A DNA stretch of 64,000 bases from Paramecium octaurelia (lineage: Eukaryota > Ciliophora > Oligohymenophorea > Peniculida > Parameciidae). A program made the position numbers and the translations under genes. Of this stretch, positions 1 through 13,000 are shown piece by piece (position 1 is the stretch's first letter; the number at the start of each line of letters is the position of its first letter). The notes below the pieces were generated by a model, which was not told the origin of the DNA, did not search any database, and saw only the letters and a list, made by a program, of their open reading frames with translations. The DNA is taken from the NCBI GenBank assembly GCA_905182995.1, contig CAJJDP010000066.1, positions 124,001 through 188,000 of the forward strand, in the 5' to 3' direction.

Positions 1-789
1 AGTGAGATTCTCTTTGCATTTAGTAATTTAAGTTTACACTTTGTAATTGGCAATTTATTATTATACATTTTACAATTAGGAATTCTTTATTTCATTTCTC
101 ACTAATTCTACAGCCTTGTCTTTCCCTGGTTCCAATTTTTCAAGATCCATCTCAACCACTCTCATCATTTCACCCTTCTCTCTTCTCTACACATCCAATT
201 ACAAATATTCCTCAGTCATCTTGTCGATCTATTCCTAGTATTGATTACTTCCTATGATGTCTTCCAAATATTCAAGCAATCCTGGCTTCTCTGGATCACC
301 TGATTTTGGTTTCATCAATGAAATTTATTCAACCTCTCCCTATAAAATCAGAAATCTATTGTTCGTAAGATCTATTCCCTTTGATTTTAATAAAGTGGTG
401 ACTTCTTCTAAAGTAGCGTGTTTATTATTTATATCGTAATTCGATTGTCCAGTATGGTGAACTGTACGCTTTACACTGAAATAGTTTCTATTATTCCCGC
501 TTTATTCGATAAATTAAACTTCAACAGAGGCTTTCTTCACATCTCGATGCTCAGCCGAATTATGTATCAATTAATGAATTTTCTACAGACGCATCCATGA
601 AGCCTTTTTACCAAAGACAAAGAGCAATGATTCAATAAGGTTTGACTTTCCTGATCCATTTGGCCCTACAATGCTCGTGAATTAATGATGAAATGGACCG
701 ATCTCTAAATGTCCATAATAACTTTTAAAATTATCCAATATTATTCTGTTAATGATCAACTATGATGGCTCTTCACTTTCAGTCTGCAT
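1..789 (-). CDS. SMC4: SMC4, condensin core ATPase subunit (N-terminal part, runs off the window)
   Basis: The reading frame is open from ATG at 789 to the window edge with TAA/TAG read as Gln and no intron. After a short acidic leader come a P-loop GPNGSGKSN (about residues 40-48), FVFGKKASWMR, and NRFLILQGEVEQISLMKPK followed by LLEYLEDIIGS. The last two blocks are diagnostic of SMC4 rather than SMC1-3. Known role: SMC4 pairs with SMC2 in condensin, binds ATP in its head and compacts chromosomes at mitosis; in ciliates it would act in micronuclear mitosis or macronuclear amitosis. About the first 263 residues are present; the rest of the head and the coiled coil lie outside the window. The gene is transcribed leftward, so its promoter lies in the roughly 370 bp to its right. 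Assignment is strong. Confidence 0.93.
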
Positions 790-1160
790 TTTATGTAAAT
801 ATATTTAATATTTTTAAATTAACTTTTGGAGCTAAAATTTGAATAACTTTGTGTTATTCCCAACATAAAAGTTTTCCCATTTTAGCATACACACATACAA
901 CCTTAATCAGTTTTATTGGACACTGATACATCTACACACCTCAAATTCGAAAATTTTAGATCTTCATTCGAAATAAGTTCATAATTTAAAAAAACCTTAT
1001 ATTATATAAATAATTCCATTTTCAAACAAGTTAAAATTTTACTTAATATTTTTTCTGCAAAATACTAGTTAATTCTTTCGATGTACAGTTTCTCTTCTCA
1101 GTCACACATGTTAATTGGTTATAGATCCCAAAAATGCAAGGTCTAAATTATGCTACAATT
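790..1160. other. AT-rich spacer between the SMC4 start and the 3' end of the next gene
   Basis: No coding frame with ciliate-like composition is seen. It should contain the SMC4 promoter; I see no recognisable element in it. Confidence 0.5.
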
Positions 1161-2331
1161 TCATTACTCTATGATAATCTGTAAATCCTTGTTATTTATC
1201 TCGATCTCTTTTACAAACCCGGATAACAATCCATTATTAAGATGTTCCTCAGTTATTTCCAAGTTTAATTCCGACGCTGTTGGAAAACTTAGACTGATCT
1301 TAGTTCCCTTCTTGAACTCCTTATAATCAAAGTCTTCTGGCTAAAGATCAAATTAAGTAATCAAACACTCGTCTATTACTTATTTCATCTGCTTTTATCC
1401 TAATTAAGTTAGAAATTCATTAAATTCTTGGAAGGTTGGAGAATACAATTTAACAGTTTTCTAAGAAACCTTTTCCTTGATGATAAATTAGAGTGGTAGA
1501 AAATCGACACAAAAGAAACTCTTCTCATCCTTCTAAACAACACATTTAATCATTCTTTTATTCAAAAGCTTATCAGGGAATTCACACTTTTCTAAAATTA
1601 AATCTAATCTTACTTTCACTAATAATTAATCCAAAATCGGAGTTGTTTGGTTTGGTGGTCACCACTTTTTATTAAGATTCTATATTAGGTTGTGCTTAAG
1701 GTTAATCAGAGATTTAAACTTCAGGCTTTACTTTCTCTTCAATTTATTCCTGTACTTTACTTTTACTCTCTGTTTATTACATTAACTTTTATTTGAGGAC
1801 TGAAAAGTCAACATTTATCTCTTGAATTATTTCACTAACTTAGAAAAAGTTATTATTAACCAACTCATATAATTTCATAGGGGATAATTTAATAGTTTCG
1901 ACATATTAGTACTCTTAAAAATAAATTTCAATAATTGGAAAGTGAATCTTAAAAAATCCTTGGCCAGTTTGATTTGATATTATGAGATAAGGTGATGGAA
2001 ATTCTTGACTTGAAAATTTGTCTACTTTTGCTTTCAATTAATGCAATCCTTTCTGCTTTAAGGCTACCGTATTCAATTCTAACAGTTATAAATTTTTCAT
2101 AAAAAAGTCTATGAAATCTTAATGAGTATTTAATATTTAAAGTGTAGTTTGAAAGCTTAGAATGAGACTCTTTGATACTTTCCTATTGACTTAGTCATCT
2201 TTCTCTTTAATCCATTCTACTTCAAAAGATTTTATCAATGCCAAAACAGGCATTTAATTATATTTGTATATTTTCTTATAAAACAATCTCTCATCTTTTT
2301 TGATTTCTTCCACATCCTCTCCATCAGTCAT
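1161..2331 (-). CDS. Unrecognised acidic protein, 382 aa
   Basis: ATG at 2331 (starts MTDGEDVEEIKKDERLFY) and TGA at 1163-1161. A 22-nt intron (GTAAG...TTTTAG) near nucleotide 1600 restores the frame between ...GLIISE and KKCEFPD; with it removed the length is 383 codons. The protein is hydrophilic. A likely globular first half, including FPSPYLIISNQTGQGFFKIHFP, is followed by a Q/K/E/P-rich linker and a second folded part ending DLQIIIEQ. No catalytic motif, signal peptide or membrane segment is visible, and I do not recognise the family. An in-frame extension exists 5' of the chosen ATG, but it would overlap the rightward gene at 2398, so the start is moderately sure. The two genes are divergent, with about 66 bp between their starts. 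Confidence 0.72.
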
Positions 2332-2397
2332 ATCAGCCACAATGTTCTTCTCCAATGGCTACAATCTTGTGCCTAGATGTCCAAATTTTTATGACAG

Positions 2398-3392
2398 ATG
2401 ATAACTGGATAATCCCTAAAAACCCCTATCACAAGTTGTTCCAAAGTGTCTTGTGTTGTAATCGAAGCTGTACATAAACCCTTTGAATTATATTTCAGTT
2501 TATACTTTAAACTACCATTTGCTTTGAGTTACCCTACATCATGGATCTCCTTTGTATGTGAGGCAAGATTTTGGATTCGTTTCTGCAACTATAATATGTA
2601 TTTAGATACTAAGAATTTCGCTGTTGAGTATTCCTTATATACATCGGATCTAGCAACTTGTGTTGATTAGTAATCAGTTTTGGTAAAATCTCAAATTAAG
2701 TACTATGATTATTCATTATTTATATAAATGTAAATTGAAGTTGAGAAAACTTATAATGCTTATTGGCCACCCAAATATGATCTCTATTGCATGGGCTCAA
2801 ATTGTCCTGTCAAATACGAATCAAAATTTGGTTAAGAGTTTTATGTGTCCTAAATTGAATGCAATCTCAAATTATGTCCCTTGTGCAGATTCCAAGAAGT
2901 ATGTAACATTCTAATTAGATGAAATGCACGGTCCCAAATTGTTAAATCAGCATTGAAAAACACTATCTCAAAACCAATTTTAATCTGCAAGCCAAGAGGA
3001 TCTTTTTCGATTTGGATAAGGATGTTTAAGAATAACTATTAATAAGAAAGAAAATAGAAGAAAAATATCATAGACAAATCTCAGACATTAAACAAAGTTC
3101 TAAACCAACAGAGAAATTGGATTAATTGTCAGAATTTATTGAAGACGCAGTCTATGCTGAGAGATCCAATAACAAAAGATTAATGCTTGAGATAGACACT
3201 GAAATCTAAAGACTGTGGAGATAAATCGAAATCGAAGAAGTTAACGATTAACATAGAGAATTGCCAAAATAAGTACCAACACCAAGACAAGGCGCAATCT
3301 AATAATAAACAGGATCTTAAAATTCTTATTAGAAAGAAGCTGGTTTTAATGAAAGGTAGTTCCATATTAATAGAATTAAATGGGGATTTTGA
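2398..3392 (+). CDS. Unrecognised Cys-rich/coiled protein, 324 aa, with a 20-nt intron
   Basis: ATG at 2398 and TGA at 3390-3392. A 20-nt intron at 2899-2918 joins ...LCPLCRFQE to MKCTVPNCQ; without it the frame hits TGA. Spliced length is 325 codons. The N-terminal half is aromatic-rich and includes YWPPKYDLYCMGSNCPV and IECNLKLCPLCRF. Cysteines in C-x4-C and C-x2-C spacing around the splice junction could bind zinc. The C-terminal half (from about RIFFDLDKDVQEQLL) is charged and helical, probably coiled coil, ending in a Q-rich tail. I cannot name a family. Leftward ORFs opposite it are shadows. The start is the first in-frame ATG after an upstream TGA at 2392 and is plausible rather than proven. 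Confidence 0.6.
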
Positions 3393-3538
3393 ATTATTTA
3401 ATGTTAGAGCAATCTAAATTTGATTTATCTATCTTTCAAACTCTTAAAATACTCTATAAATAGTATTAAAATTGATGTGTTTACACTTTATTCCTAATAA
3501 ACAAGCCCAAATAATTAATATAGACACAGCTCTTCTAA

Positions 3539-3902
3539 ATGAATTCTTTGAATGAGGAGGTTATATAGCACAAGAACGTTGGCAATAAATTAAATTGGAT
3601 TAAAAATATACTTATTATACCAGTGGATAAATAAAAGAATCCAAAATAACCTTGGTAAATATTGTTAATTTACTTTTTAATTCCAGTTGTTATCAAAATA
3701 TGATCTCATGCTTTACACTAAATGATGGAAACTTTGTTTCACAAAAATAAAGCTCCAAATTCCAAATGTATGTCTAATAATTATTAATAATAATCTGAAT
3801 TTTAGGATTCTATTGAAAATATGTAGCTTAATAATATTCAAAACTATTTTTAATTAATAACCTAATTATTGGATATATGCTATTCCTCATTTAGTAAATT
3901 GA
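3539..3902 (+). CDS. Possible small gene, about 97 aa, two introns
   Basis: An ATG at 3539 opens MNSLNEEVIQHKNVGNKL and continues only if a 32-nt intron (3655-3686, GTAAA...CCAG) and a 38-nt intron (3768-3805, GTATG...TTTTAG) are removed, giving 98 codons with TGA at 3900-3902. The first exon looks coding; the last is AT-rich, hydrophobic and unconvincing, and the second intron is longer than most here. No family is recognised. It could be a real short gene or the remains of one. Confidence 0.28.
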
Positions 3903-4387
3903 ACTGATAAGTTATATGCAGTATTTTTGGACTCATAATTTGTACCAAATATCATAAAAGAATAAAGATTTTATAGTGATTACTAAGATCTATTATATAA
4001 ATTTATTTTTAGGTATTATAATATAATTTCCTCAAAGAAAGAATAAATATTTTATTATGTCTCTGCTAATTTCTAATCATTTATTATTATAAATCTTTAA
4101 TTTTATATAAGCGGATTGTGTATTCTCATTTTTAGAAACTTCAGGATACACTTCATTCTAAATTATCTCTAAATTCAATCAATTTCCATGATATTATATT
4201 CATTTATTATTTGATTGTTGCTTTTATCAAGTAGCCAATCAAAACAAATAAAATCAATCAAAATATTTTTATTTATTATAAAGTAGACAAAGCAATTGTA
4301 GGATGATCCTTAAAAAATGCAATTTAAATAATATTAAATAATTGTTTGATATAATAAATATTTAATTAAGATTAATTATTTTGTTTC
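3903..4387. other. AT-rich intergenic stretch
   Basis: Very AT-rich, with runs such as TTTATTATTAT and no supported gene. It must hold the promoter of the surface-antigen gene starting at 4388; no specific element is recognised. Confidence 0.5.
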
Positions 4388-5878
4388 ATGACGTATCGAG
4401 TATTGTTGATATCACTGTTAGTATACAGCATAAATTGCAATGTAATAATTAGAACAGATGCAAGATGTGTTTGTAAGCAATGGAAATTAGCTCTTGAGTG
4501 CGCTAATGATTAGGATTGCATATGGAATAGTAATACAAAAACTTGTGAATAAGAAGAATGTTCAAGCATAAAAAGTTAATCCATATGTTCTGCTGATGAA
4601 GGTTGTTAATATAGGGATGGAAAATGTGAGAATTTTACAAAGTGTGAAGATTTGAAGGGCAAAACTATAAATGAGTGTAGATTTATGTCAACAAACTGTA
4701 GAGAGAGTAATGGTGAGCATTGTTTACCTAATGCTTAAGAAAGGCTGTGTGCTCAATTCACAAACGAAGGTGAGTGCATTCAAGGTTAGGATGGATTTTG
4801 TTTATGGTTAGATTCAAAATGCAGTTTATGGAGTTAATGCTCCTAAGCTAAATCAAAGGTTTAATGCGATATGCTTCCCCAAAGTTGCGATTGGTCAGCC
4901 ACCTTAAAGATTTGTTTGCAGAAAAAATGCTCAGAAATAGATCACGAATATGATTGTGTAGCAGTATAAGAAGGACCTAATAGTCATTTATATGAAGTGT
5001 GTGAATGGAATTATGTCTTAAAACAATGCGAATCATCAATCCCAGATATTCTGACATTTGATACATGTGCCAGTAACACCTTACTAGCTTATCATTGGTC
5101 TAGTTCAAATGCAAGCGAAGGATTTTGTGAATAATGTTTATCACCCAATGTATAGAAACCTTCTCCAAAACATTGTCTATGCAAATCAATTTCCTCATAG
5201 AACGATTGCTAACAGAATTAAACATGCATATGGAGGGATGGTACATGTGAAGAAAGGAAATGTACTGAAATTGACCCTCCTTAAGCTTGTATTTAATTGG
5301 AACATTGTGCTTGGTTTGCTAATGCTTGTGTAGAATTCACGTAATGTGAAAATTATAAAGCATTCTCAAATTTAGAATGTTAATCGATAAATAAGAAGTG
5401 TTTATTATCAGACACTTTAGAAACTTGCACTTCCAAATATCAAGAATGCAAAACACATAAAATCGATGATAAATGTAATGGCAGCAAAGATTCAAAAGGC
5501 GAATAATGTTATTGGGATGAAAAACTTAATTCTTGTTAGGTTTGGACTCAATGTTCCCAATAAAAATAGGCAACATATTGTGAATATAGTGGAGCATGTG
5601 TTTGGGATGGAGAATGTAAGTAAATTGAGTGCAAATTATTAAATGAACATTAATGTACTCATTATTTAACATCCCCAAATTCTAAGACCTGGAAATACTG
5701 TATGCTCCTTGACACTTGCAAAGATTTAAATCCTGATCTGCTTAGCAAAGAAGAGTGCTATGCTTTATCTTATGGACTTAGTACATGGGATTCATCTAAA
5801 TGTTAATAGTGTACATTTCCAGATGATTACACACCTATCCTATCATTTATTGGGATGATTATTATAACAATGTTATGA
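4388..5878 (+). CDS. Cysteine-periodic surface antigen-like protein, probably GPI-anchored, 496 aa
   Basis: A single exon from ATG 4388 to TGA 5876-5878. The N-terminus (MTYRVLLISLLVYSINCN) is a clean signal peptide. The mature part is a series of modules with regular cysteines and recurrent W/K-x-C patterns (CVCKQWK, ECANDQDCIW, CSADEGCQY, CEWNYVLKQC, CIWRDGTC, CAWFANAC, CAWDGEC-like), as in the Paramecium surface-antigen/immobilisation-antigen repeat family. The C-terminus is a short hydrophobic tail (ILSFIGMIIITML) with no cytoplasmic residues, typical of GPI-addition signals. At about 500 residues it is much shorter than classical immobilisation antigens (over 2,000), so it is best called a mini-antigen or surface-antigen-related protein. 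It would coat the cell and cilia. There is no central tandem repeat of high identity. Family level is inferred from Cys spacing only. Confidence 0.75.
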
Positions 5879-7014
5879 TTTGGAGGATTGTTTTTAATAT
5901 TTATCAATAATATTTTTATAAATATGCTATTTATCACTTTCTTCTTTATTTTTGTATAAACATAGGATGATATTGATATATGATCGTAAACCTGCTGTGA
6001 ATTAAAGAGCTTTTTGATGTTATTAGAATCTAAAATAGTAATACAGAAATTATAAGAAACAATTGCAAATTTAGAGAATATTTAGAATACTCATCAAATA
6101 TATTTATACATCAATCTAGTAAATGGTTTATTATCACTTATCGATAATATTAATCAATCATGAGATTTTGATGTGAGTGATAGCGCAATTTCATACAATG
6201 CAAATATTAATACTAACTTGAAAATTTATTAACTAAGTGATTAGGGAATCTGAAAGAGTTGATATTTACTACTTCAATATTGAGAAAAGCAAAGAAATTG
6301 TAAGGATTATTCTACATAATCAAATAATTATAGTTAGCATCTAATTAGATTCATAAATTTACTTGAAGGCAACCTCATATATTTTAATCTGAGTCAGAAT
6401 GGCAAGTAATAATTAAATGATTAATTTTTGGTTATTATTCACCCTAATATCAAGCAACTAGAATAAAAAGCATAATATTTAACTTGGATTAAATAAATGT
6501 AAAATTCCGCCATTTTAATATGAGACAAATATTTAATTTACAATACACTTAAATTCCTATATCAGTTTTATGTGAAATTATGTAATCATGATATTGCATT
6601 AAACTATATTCCCAATTCAATAATTCTCTTATCATAATTAAAGGTAAAATAGTTTGTAAAAATATTTTGTTTTAAAAATTTCTGAAACCTTGCTTTCATT
6701 AGATATATGTCAGTTTAATTAGGTGTCATTATCTATGCATAATGATTGATATTGACAATATTTACACTTGATTATAAAATTGATTCGTTGAAAATAAGTA
6801 TATTAAAAAATTAGGGATGCTTATCTTTAAAATTAGATGGAATGAGTTACCTAAAAAATGGTTGTCCATAAAAAAGGATGGTATATTTCAGTTTTTATTA
6901 TTATGAACGTTAAAAAGAAATGATAAAAATTTAGGTCTACTCTTTGGTATTTAATAGAATTACATATAAACTTTTTTAAAATTTATTTAAATCTAGATAT
7001 TATTTCATTCCAAG
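5879..7014. other. Long gene-poor stretch, possibly decayed coding DNA
   Basis: About 1.1 kb, long for this genome. One forward frame from about 5990 to 6960 is broken by about eight TGAs in roughly 320 codons, close to what AT-rich random sequence would give, so I do not call a gene. Some segments look protein-like (around LLESKIVIQKLQETIANLEN and GCLSLKLDGMSYLKNGCP), so an old pseudogene is possible. Confidence 0.35.
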
Positions 7015-10000
7015 ATGTAGGAAGTAATCGCTCTCTCAGATTATAAACTTACTAAAGAGCTTAACTATTTAATTAAGGATAAGCAAGAAAACTATTTTAG
7101 CAATGAAAACTGTTTTTCTAAGCTTATAGATAATATGCTGGATAAATTAAAAGAAGATGAAAGGAAGTAAACAATCGGCAAATTAGACCAACTTTTTCCA
7201 GAATTGAAACTTTAAAATCCTGTGGGTTAGCCATAGGTCTACTCAAGTACATGTGATAGTCCATTAAAATCTGATAGATCTTAATCAAGAATAAATTCAA
7301 TTACACCCTAATCAAAAAATATTCGGAATCATGATTTCTCTTTTTATGAAGAATTGGATAATGTAGCAAGGGCTTAAGATTGGGTGTAATTATAGTAAAT
7401 GCTTTCATAAAATTATTTTTATATGGATGGCAAATATCCAAATAATTTTATTAAACTAAAACCTCTTGTTGAGAAGCTCAAAGACAAAGCCTTTATACTA
7501 TTAGATTTAGCAGATTACTTTGAAGACTGTTAATTTTAATTAAACCTATCAATATTAAAAAAATTATTACTCTACTTCTATATGCCTAATGATTTAAATT
7601 TGACATAGGATGAATCTTAAGAAATAGAGTAATTGATAGGAGAAATAATAAACTAAAGCTGGGTCTAATTTGAATATCATCAAAATTAACTAATTTAGAA
7701 TAATGAAAATAAAAGTTAATTGGATCTTTTAAAAGCTATACCATATATGTTAACTCAAACTCCTTAAAAGTAAAGAGAGATCATTGAAGATGAAATACGA
7801 AAGGTTTTGAACGCTTAGACGATGATTTCATAATAAGGAGATTTTGAATTTTACATTTCAAAAGAAATGCCTATTATATTCGAAGTGCAAAGAATCTATT
7901 ATCAAATTTGCTTTTATTTCATGTCCGTTTTTTATTAGAAGTATAAAAATAATGTGAGATTTTGTGAAAATGAAAGGAATAGACTTTTGAATTCCTATAT
8001 TGAAGAAAAGACCTAATAAAAATCACAGAAACAAACATATTAAGATAGTTTATTTAATGATAACTAATTAGAAAAATTCTTTGTTAATTATCAAGTTCAA
8101 TAGAGCATGAGCAAAATTTCTGGAAAAGGCATAATTTTTAAATCCAATGAGGAGCTCTTATAATATTTTATTGACACAAACTTTTACTATTTCAACAAAT
8201 AATAGCACATTGTGGATATCAAATAATAAAATAAACGTTTTGCCAAAATTTTGAATCTTCTTACAGAAATAATTGATGAAGATAAGAGAAAAATAGCAAC
8301 AATTATTAAAAAAGTAATTTAGGATTCATAAGATATTTTTGAAATTCTTGATGACATCTATGAACTAAAATACCAATATGATTAAGAATAAGTAGAAGTC
8401 ATTTTCAGAATTATATGTGAAATGTTAAACAAAAACTTTGAAGAATTTTGGATATATAGATTGGCTTTGGGTAAAAATTTTAAAAAGAAACATATTCCAA
8501 ATTTAAAAAAGATCTAAAATATAAAAGAGAAGATGAAAATATAAGAAATGGTTTAAATAGTGAAAACTTTCGATAGGGAATTTTGGGAAATTATGTAAAA
8601 GAAATTTCTTAAATATTATTGCATAATTCTCAATTCTCTAATTTAACATACAATGTCAAACCAATCAGGAAATCCAAAAGAAGTTATCCAAATTTTAAGA
8701 GATCAATTTAATTAAAATAAAATGCTTTAATAGTAAATTCAAAATGCTTAATTCTTTTATCATTTATTATAAAGCCTAAAGGATGAATAAGTAAGCAGTT
8801 TATTTTTGGAAAATCAAAAATAGAACTTATCGTTATAACCATATCTTTTATCCGTGGAAATCTTATTTTAGGTATTTTGCTCGCTTTCAAATGATACTGA
8901 ATAACAACAATTTAAAAATAGTCTTGAATAAGGATTCAAATAGTTTACTTCTTATCATCTTAATTTTTTAATAGAATAGTCATAAAATAAAATAAGTAAG
9001 AGTGTCTTAGATTAGATCTATACATTAATTTACTATTGGACTTTTAAAAAAAACAATAACCTCGAATAAGAGGCAAAATCCTTTTTTTTAAATGATCCTC
9101 AATTATATAAGAAAACATTTTCAAAATTGAACTATTTTGATAGTTAGATTTTGACGGCTGATAATTTGGAATATATGGAAAAAAAGAAATAATACGACAT
9201 TTACCCCAGAAGTCTTTAAATCAGTGTAGAAGAATTTAATATAACCTTAGTTGAATTAAATCAACAAGACTAATATCAATTAGTATATGCTTGGGTCTTA
9301 GACATTAAAAATAATAAGAAGTTCAAAAATCTTTTACCATTTTACTTGAATATTATTAAAAGAGGGGAATCTCCAACAATTTTTTTAAATATGATAAACC
9401 AGCTTATATAAACCTAGTAAGAATAGTCTATCAAGTATGGATATTTTAATTTTAAATCAATGTTTTAGCTATTATATATTAATTCAAATGTTGAATTGTA
9501 ATGCCTCCTTTTAAAGCAAATAAGTTAGAACTATCCTATACCTTTCCTTTATAAAATTCCTTATGAAGATAAATCAAAAAAAATAGAAAGCTTCTTTTTG
9601 AATTTAAATATATTTTATATCCACCAAATGAGCTTTACAATTATTAACCTGAGCTTATAATAGATACAAAAAAGAATAGGCAAAACCTAATTAATTAATA
9701 AAATATTTTATTAATAAGATAAATTCGAAATATTAGACAATAATAAACTAAATAATTGTTCCATTGATATAATGTATGATTCAGAATTCCAAGGAACAAG
9801 AAATTTATCAATAGCAGATGTACATAGTTTTATCCCACTTGAGATATTAGATGAAATATTGCCCTTGTTTAAATTATGGATTGTTTAATTGGATACGGAA
9901 AAAGAAATTGAGTCCACAATTTCTATTTTGGAGTAACTTAAATCGTTTTAATTAAAAAATAAAACTGTGTGCTTTCTTATAAGAGATTCTTCTTCTTAAT

Positions 10001-13000
10001 TAGAATCTGCTTAAATTATAAAATTAAAGTAGTTAAATATTGAATACAAATAAGTAGTTAATTTGACTGATAATAATTTAAATAAATATGTACTTAATAA
10101 TGAAATGAAATAAGTTAGCTAATTTTTATATGATTTAATAGAAAAAAATGAAAACGATAATATGATTGATGCAAATCAATTTTTTAATGTAATCTCTCAA
10201 ATAAAGAATTAAAATTTATAATATACTTAAGAAATTGGATCGACTTGGCAAATCTTATCTTAAATTGAATAGAATTTAGGCGAAATTAATTAATCAGAAG
10301 TCCCATTCCTTTAATCCTTTGGTTTTTTATTATAGTAATAAAATTTCTATATTCTACATCTTAAATTTAAGGATATTTTATAGCAATTTAATTAAAGTAA
10401 TTCCCAAGAGAAGAGGATCACAATTGGAAAATTAATGGATAAGATTTCCTAAATATAACAAATGAATCCAGATCATTAAATTCAGAGTTTAATGTATTAA
10501 AAACTTGAGGAATTAATTTTGAAAGGAGAACCTTTTTAATTAATAGATTCTGAATCATAATTTGTCTATTCCAAAAATATACTAAAAAACTTAAAAGATT
10601 AAGGAGAAACCATATTCATAAGTATTTTAGGATCCGGTTCTGGGAACTCAAATATTTTAAATAAAATTTTTGGATCACCAGTATAGAGGTACTCCAATGT
10701 TAATACTGAAGGATATTATTTTTAATTATTGAATATATACAATAAAAGCATTTTTGGAGATTTATTTAAATAAGTTATCGTTTTAGATACTGAAATATTA
10801 GAAAATCACAATTAAGATTATGAAGAATCGACGAAAAAAATTATCCTATTCATCTTGTCTATAAGTGACATTATTATTATAAATACTGAGGGAGATATAA
10901 AAACAGAGTTCAAGTAATTAGTCGAGACCAGCATTTATAATATGGCTAAATTAGTAAATACTCCTAAGTAGATAACATGGTGTTTCCATTAAAATAATAA
11001 CAATTTAGAAAAGAATAATGATATAATTTTAAATCATTTGTAGATTATTGAATAGGATTTGAAATAAGAATTTATTTATTAAGTTAATGAGGAGAAAGCT
11101 CAATATTATGAGGAAATTTTTGATGTTGATTAATACAAAACATTGTAGGGGTATATGAAAATTGAATATTTTTGGAAATAAAATAAGAATTTGGATATGA
11201 AATATAATTGGAGACAATTAATACAGAATGATGATTTCTTTAATGACGCATGTAGTTATGGGATTTAAAATATTTAAGCCTTTATAAAAAAGAGATAGAA
11301 TTAAAGTTAATCAAGAGGATAGCTTATATAAAATATAGAGCAAATTAGTGAATAAATAAATAAAATGGACGAATTATCAGAATTTAAAAAATTAAAGTAA
11401 TTTCAACAAAATGATTTTATGTTGCCATAATATAAGGAAATTTTATCTAATATTAAATTTCCATGCAATGATTAAATTAAAGAAAGTATAGATTTAAGTC
11501 TGAATTAAAATAAGCATATTCTCTCAATAGAAATAGTAAATACTATTTACAATGAATAATTTGAAAACATAAAATACTATGATTAAATTTAATTAGAAGT
11601 AAATGAAAAATTAAAGTCCATTTAAGATGATAATAATATATCAAATAAAATATTATCTAAGTATCAAAAAATGATAACTGAAGATATTAATGAGAAAAAG
11701 TAAGAGACCATCAATATTATCAATTCTAAATTATAACATTTGGACTAATTTCAATAAATAAGGGAAATTTAGTAAGAATCACTGATGAGGGATAAATTCA
11801 ACTCAATAGTGAGTGGCTAAGTGTTTCCAGAAAAATCAGAATTCATAGCAAATATTTAATAATAAATTTAAGAAAATAACTAAGAAATAACCACTGAAAA
11901 AGTAGAATTAATCAAAACAGAATAAATTGAATATCTTGGTTAGATATTTGATTAAAAGGAGAAAGAATTAAAGTAATAAATAGCAGTCCTTTAACGAGAA
12001 AATAATATAAAGGAAGAAATTATCTAAAAATACGAAGTGAAAATTTAAGAGTAAAAACATGTTGAATTGTAAGCTTGCAGTCTTGCTATTTCTTCAGAAA
12101 CAAAAAATATTTAAGCAAACCTATCAAAAACTTAAGAACAAAAATTATATTAAGTCAAAATAAAAGAAGTGCAATAAAATCCTGATATGATAAAAGAATT
12201 AAAGGAAAATCCCGATAAGTTGAAAGCTGTATATAATTAAGTTTAAAATGAAGCCAAATTGAAAAAAGAAAAATAAGATGAAGCTTTATTAAAAGATCGC
12301 TGCAATGAATTTTTCAATATTATACAATCTTAAATTAAAGGATCCTCACTATAATCTACTTCATAAGAAAATTATAAATAAGCATTCCTTGAAAAGTTAA
12401 TTAAAAATCAACCAAAATAATAAGATCATGTTGAGTAATATAATATACTCTAGTCAGAATTATAATAACCATAATTTAAATTGCTTGAAAAACAAGATAA
12501 AAAATAATATTTAGAAATTTTCACTCAAAATATTTAAAACAAACTCGCCAGTAGTGCTGATAAACCCATTTTGCAGTTAAATCAATTTTATATAAAAGTA
12601 ATTAAATGCATCAAAAAATAAGATATTGATAGTTACATGAAAAATGGCAACATGCTAACAGATTTTGAAAGTGAAATTAAAAGTAATGATAAATATCAAA
12701 TATAAACCTTCTTAGAAAAATTTACCGTATTTGATTTTGAGATTATAGGTTAGAATGTTGATTAACTTTGTTAGGCAATTTAGAATGGAATTCAAGGTTA
12801 ATAAAAATAGCAATCTCTTTTGTAATGTTTTAAACCAATTCAAAAATAAGATACCTTAAATATTTTGAATGAAGACTCTATAAATAAAATTCAAAAGAAT
12901 TGTTAATAATTAAATAAAGTTCTGAGTCAATTTGAAGTAATTCAAATTAATAATAATTCTGAAATAGATAAACAAAAAATACAAGAAAACTACTTAATTG

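Noticed and set aside
5990-6960. Possible decayed histidine-kinase-like gene
   Set aside because: TGA density matches random AT-rich sequence and no family motif could be identified.
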